Origin: Clostridia bacterium
Lineage (GTDB): Bacteria > Bacillota > Clostridia > Oscillospirales > UBA644
Direction: 5' to 3'
Assembly (NCBI GenBank): GCA_017424085.1
Contig: JAFPBP010000300.1
Span: forward strand, 1-6,522
DNA: 6,522 nt
The notes below the pieces were generated by a model. That model ran no database searches and was not told the origin of the DNA. It saw only the letters and a list, made by a program, of their open reading frames with translations. The position numbers and the translations under genes were made by a program. Shown in pieces: positions 6,010-6,522 of this stretch (positions are counted from its first letter, which is position 1; each line of letters starts with the position of its first letter).

Positions 6010-6038
6010 ATTTTACCACATTGTGCAACGTTTGTCAA
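6010..6038 (-). promoter_or_regulatory. Sigma-A-type promoter of the permease gene
   Basis: On the minus strand, a perfect TTGACA (6038-6033), 17-base spacer and TAAAAT (6015-6010, 5 of 6 matches), with TGG before the -10 (extended -10). Transcription would start near 6003, leaving a leader of about 33 bases. The spacer contains CACAATGTG, a 4-bp inverted repeat around one base, which might be a regulator half-site pair but is too short to claim. No good terminator is visible between the asparaginase stop (6069) and this promoter, so read-through is possible. Confidence 0.82.
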
Positions 6039-6068
6039 CAGATTTTTTTCATCAAATCATAAAAATTT

Positions 6069-6522
6069 TCAGATAAATTCCCGTTCCGACGACATCTCGC
6101 CCCGCAGATTGACCTCCATAAGACGGCGGATCTCGTCCCGCGGCAATCCGAGGCTGAACAGATAGGTCAGCTTGGTGACCGCAGCCTCGGTGGTCATGCC
6201 GTAACCGCTGACGGCGCCCGCCCGCTTCAGCCCCATGCTGGTGGCGTAGGTTCCCAGGGAGACCTCTCCCTTCAGGCATTGGGAGCAGACCACGATCACC
6301 GCATCGTGCTCGGCGGCGCGACGGATGAAGGGCAACAGTGCCTCTTCCCCACCGGGGATATTTCCCGCCCCGAACGCCTCCAGCACAAGCCCGCTGAGCC
6401 CCTCGGTAAGAATGGGCTCGAAGACACGATACTGAATGCCGGGGAAAATTTTCAGAACCGCAATGGGCACGGGAGAAAGATCGGTCACGGTCAAGGGCAG
6501 ATCCGAGGCAGGCAGAAGCTCG
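6069..6522 (-). CDS. ansA: Type I L-asparaginase (C-terminal part, cut by window edge)
   Basis: The reading frame is open at the right edge and gives about 151 C-terminal residues. The TTG at 6494 is an internal leucine codon, not a start. The type I asparaginase C-terminal domain is recognisable: 'GLVLEAFGAGNIP', 'VVCSQCLKGEVSLGTYATS', 'AGAVSGYGMTTEAAVTKLTYL' and the closing 'NLRGEMSSE'. These align well with the end of E. coli AnsA (SQCMSGKV...GYAT..., MTVEATLTKLHYLL, NLRGEL). The enzyme hydrolyses L-asparagine to aspartate and ammonia, normally in the cytoplasm for this type. The catalytic threonines and lysine of the N-terminal domain lie outside the window, so activity cannot be checked. 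GatD-type amidotransferase subunits share the fold but are mainly archaeal. The next gene downstream is the permease, which has its own promoter. Confidence 0.92.
   Translation of the reverse strand, partial: ELLPASDLPLTVTDLSPVPIAVLKIFPGIQYRVFEPILTEGLSGLVLEAFGAGNIPGGEEALLPFIRRAAEHDAVIVVCSQCLKGEVSLGTYATSMGLKRAGAVSGYGMTTEAAVTKLTYLFSLGLPRDEIRRLMEVNLRGEMSSEREFI

Noticed and set aside
6039..6068. Possible terminator after the asparaginase gene
   Set aside because: Only a weak 5-bp A/T-rich pairing (GATTT/AAATC) with no T-run after it could be found.
6492..6494. TTG at 6494 as the start of a short asparaginase-like protein
   Set aside because: The frame stays open to the window edge and continues the asparaginase sequence upstream, so this is an internal codon.

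Overview
This window looks like ordinary chromosomal DNA from a low-oxygen Firmicute, most likely a member of the Clostridia (gut Oscillospiraceae/Christensenellales type). That placement is an inference. It rests on strong AGGAG-type ribosome sites on every gene whose start is visible, sigma-A style TTGACA/TATAAT promoters, compact intergenic gaps, and protein variants familiar from Clostridia: a cyclophilin with an extra loop, an ACT-domain SerA of about 387 residues next to SerC, and a VanY-like carboxypeptidase with the 'PLPEEY' signature. All seven recognisable genes are on the minus strand, so the window reads right to left. No stretch of 300 bases lacks a gene. The longest gap is 218 bases (4624-4841).

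From right to left: (1) 6522-6069 is the C-terminal part of a type I L-asparaginase cut by the window edge. (2) 5969-4842 is an SLC13/YbiR-like ion-transporter-superfamily permease with its own promoter (6038-6010). (3) 4841-4624 is an AT-rich gap with a large imperfect inverted repeat, a 14-bp palindrome, a plus-strand promoter-like sequence pointing back into the permease, and the serC promoter. (4) 4623-2372 is the serC-serA operon for the first two committed steps of serine synthesis. The genes are translationally coupled and end at a textbook terminator. (5) 2296-1 is a second operon starting immediately behind that terminator. It holds a membrane-anchored M15B D,D-carboxypeptidase-like protein, a small zinc-ribbon membrane protein, a cyclophilin peptidyl-prolyl isomerase, and a TIM-barrel sugar phosphate isomerase/epimerase cut by the left edge.

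Functionally the window mixes amino-acid metabolism (asparagine breakdown, serine synthesis), organic-anion transport, and a mixed operon of cell-wall, folding and sugar genes. I see no mobile element, CRISPR array, RNA gene, phage gene or defence system, and no strong case for a new multi-gene system. The points most worth a second look are the 4744-4838 intergenic element, with its possible antisense promoter, and the apparent loss of the catalytic glutamate in the carboxypeptidase-like protein.
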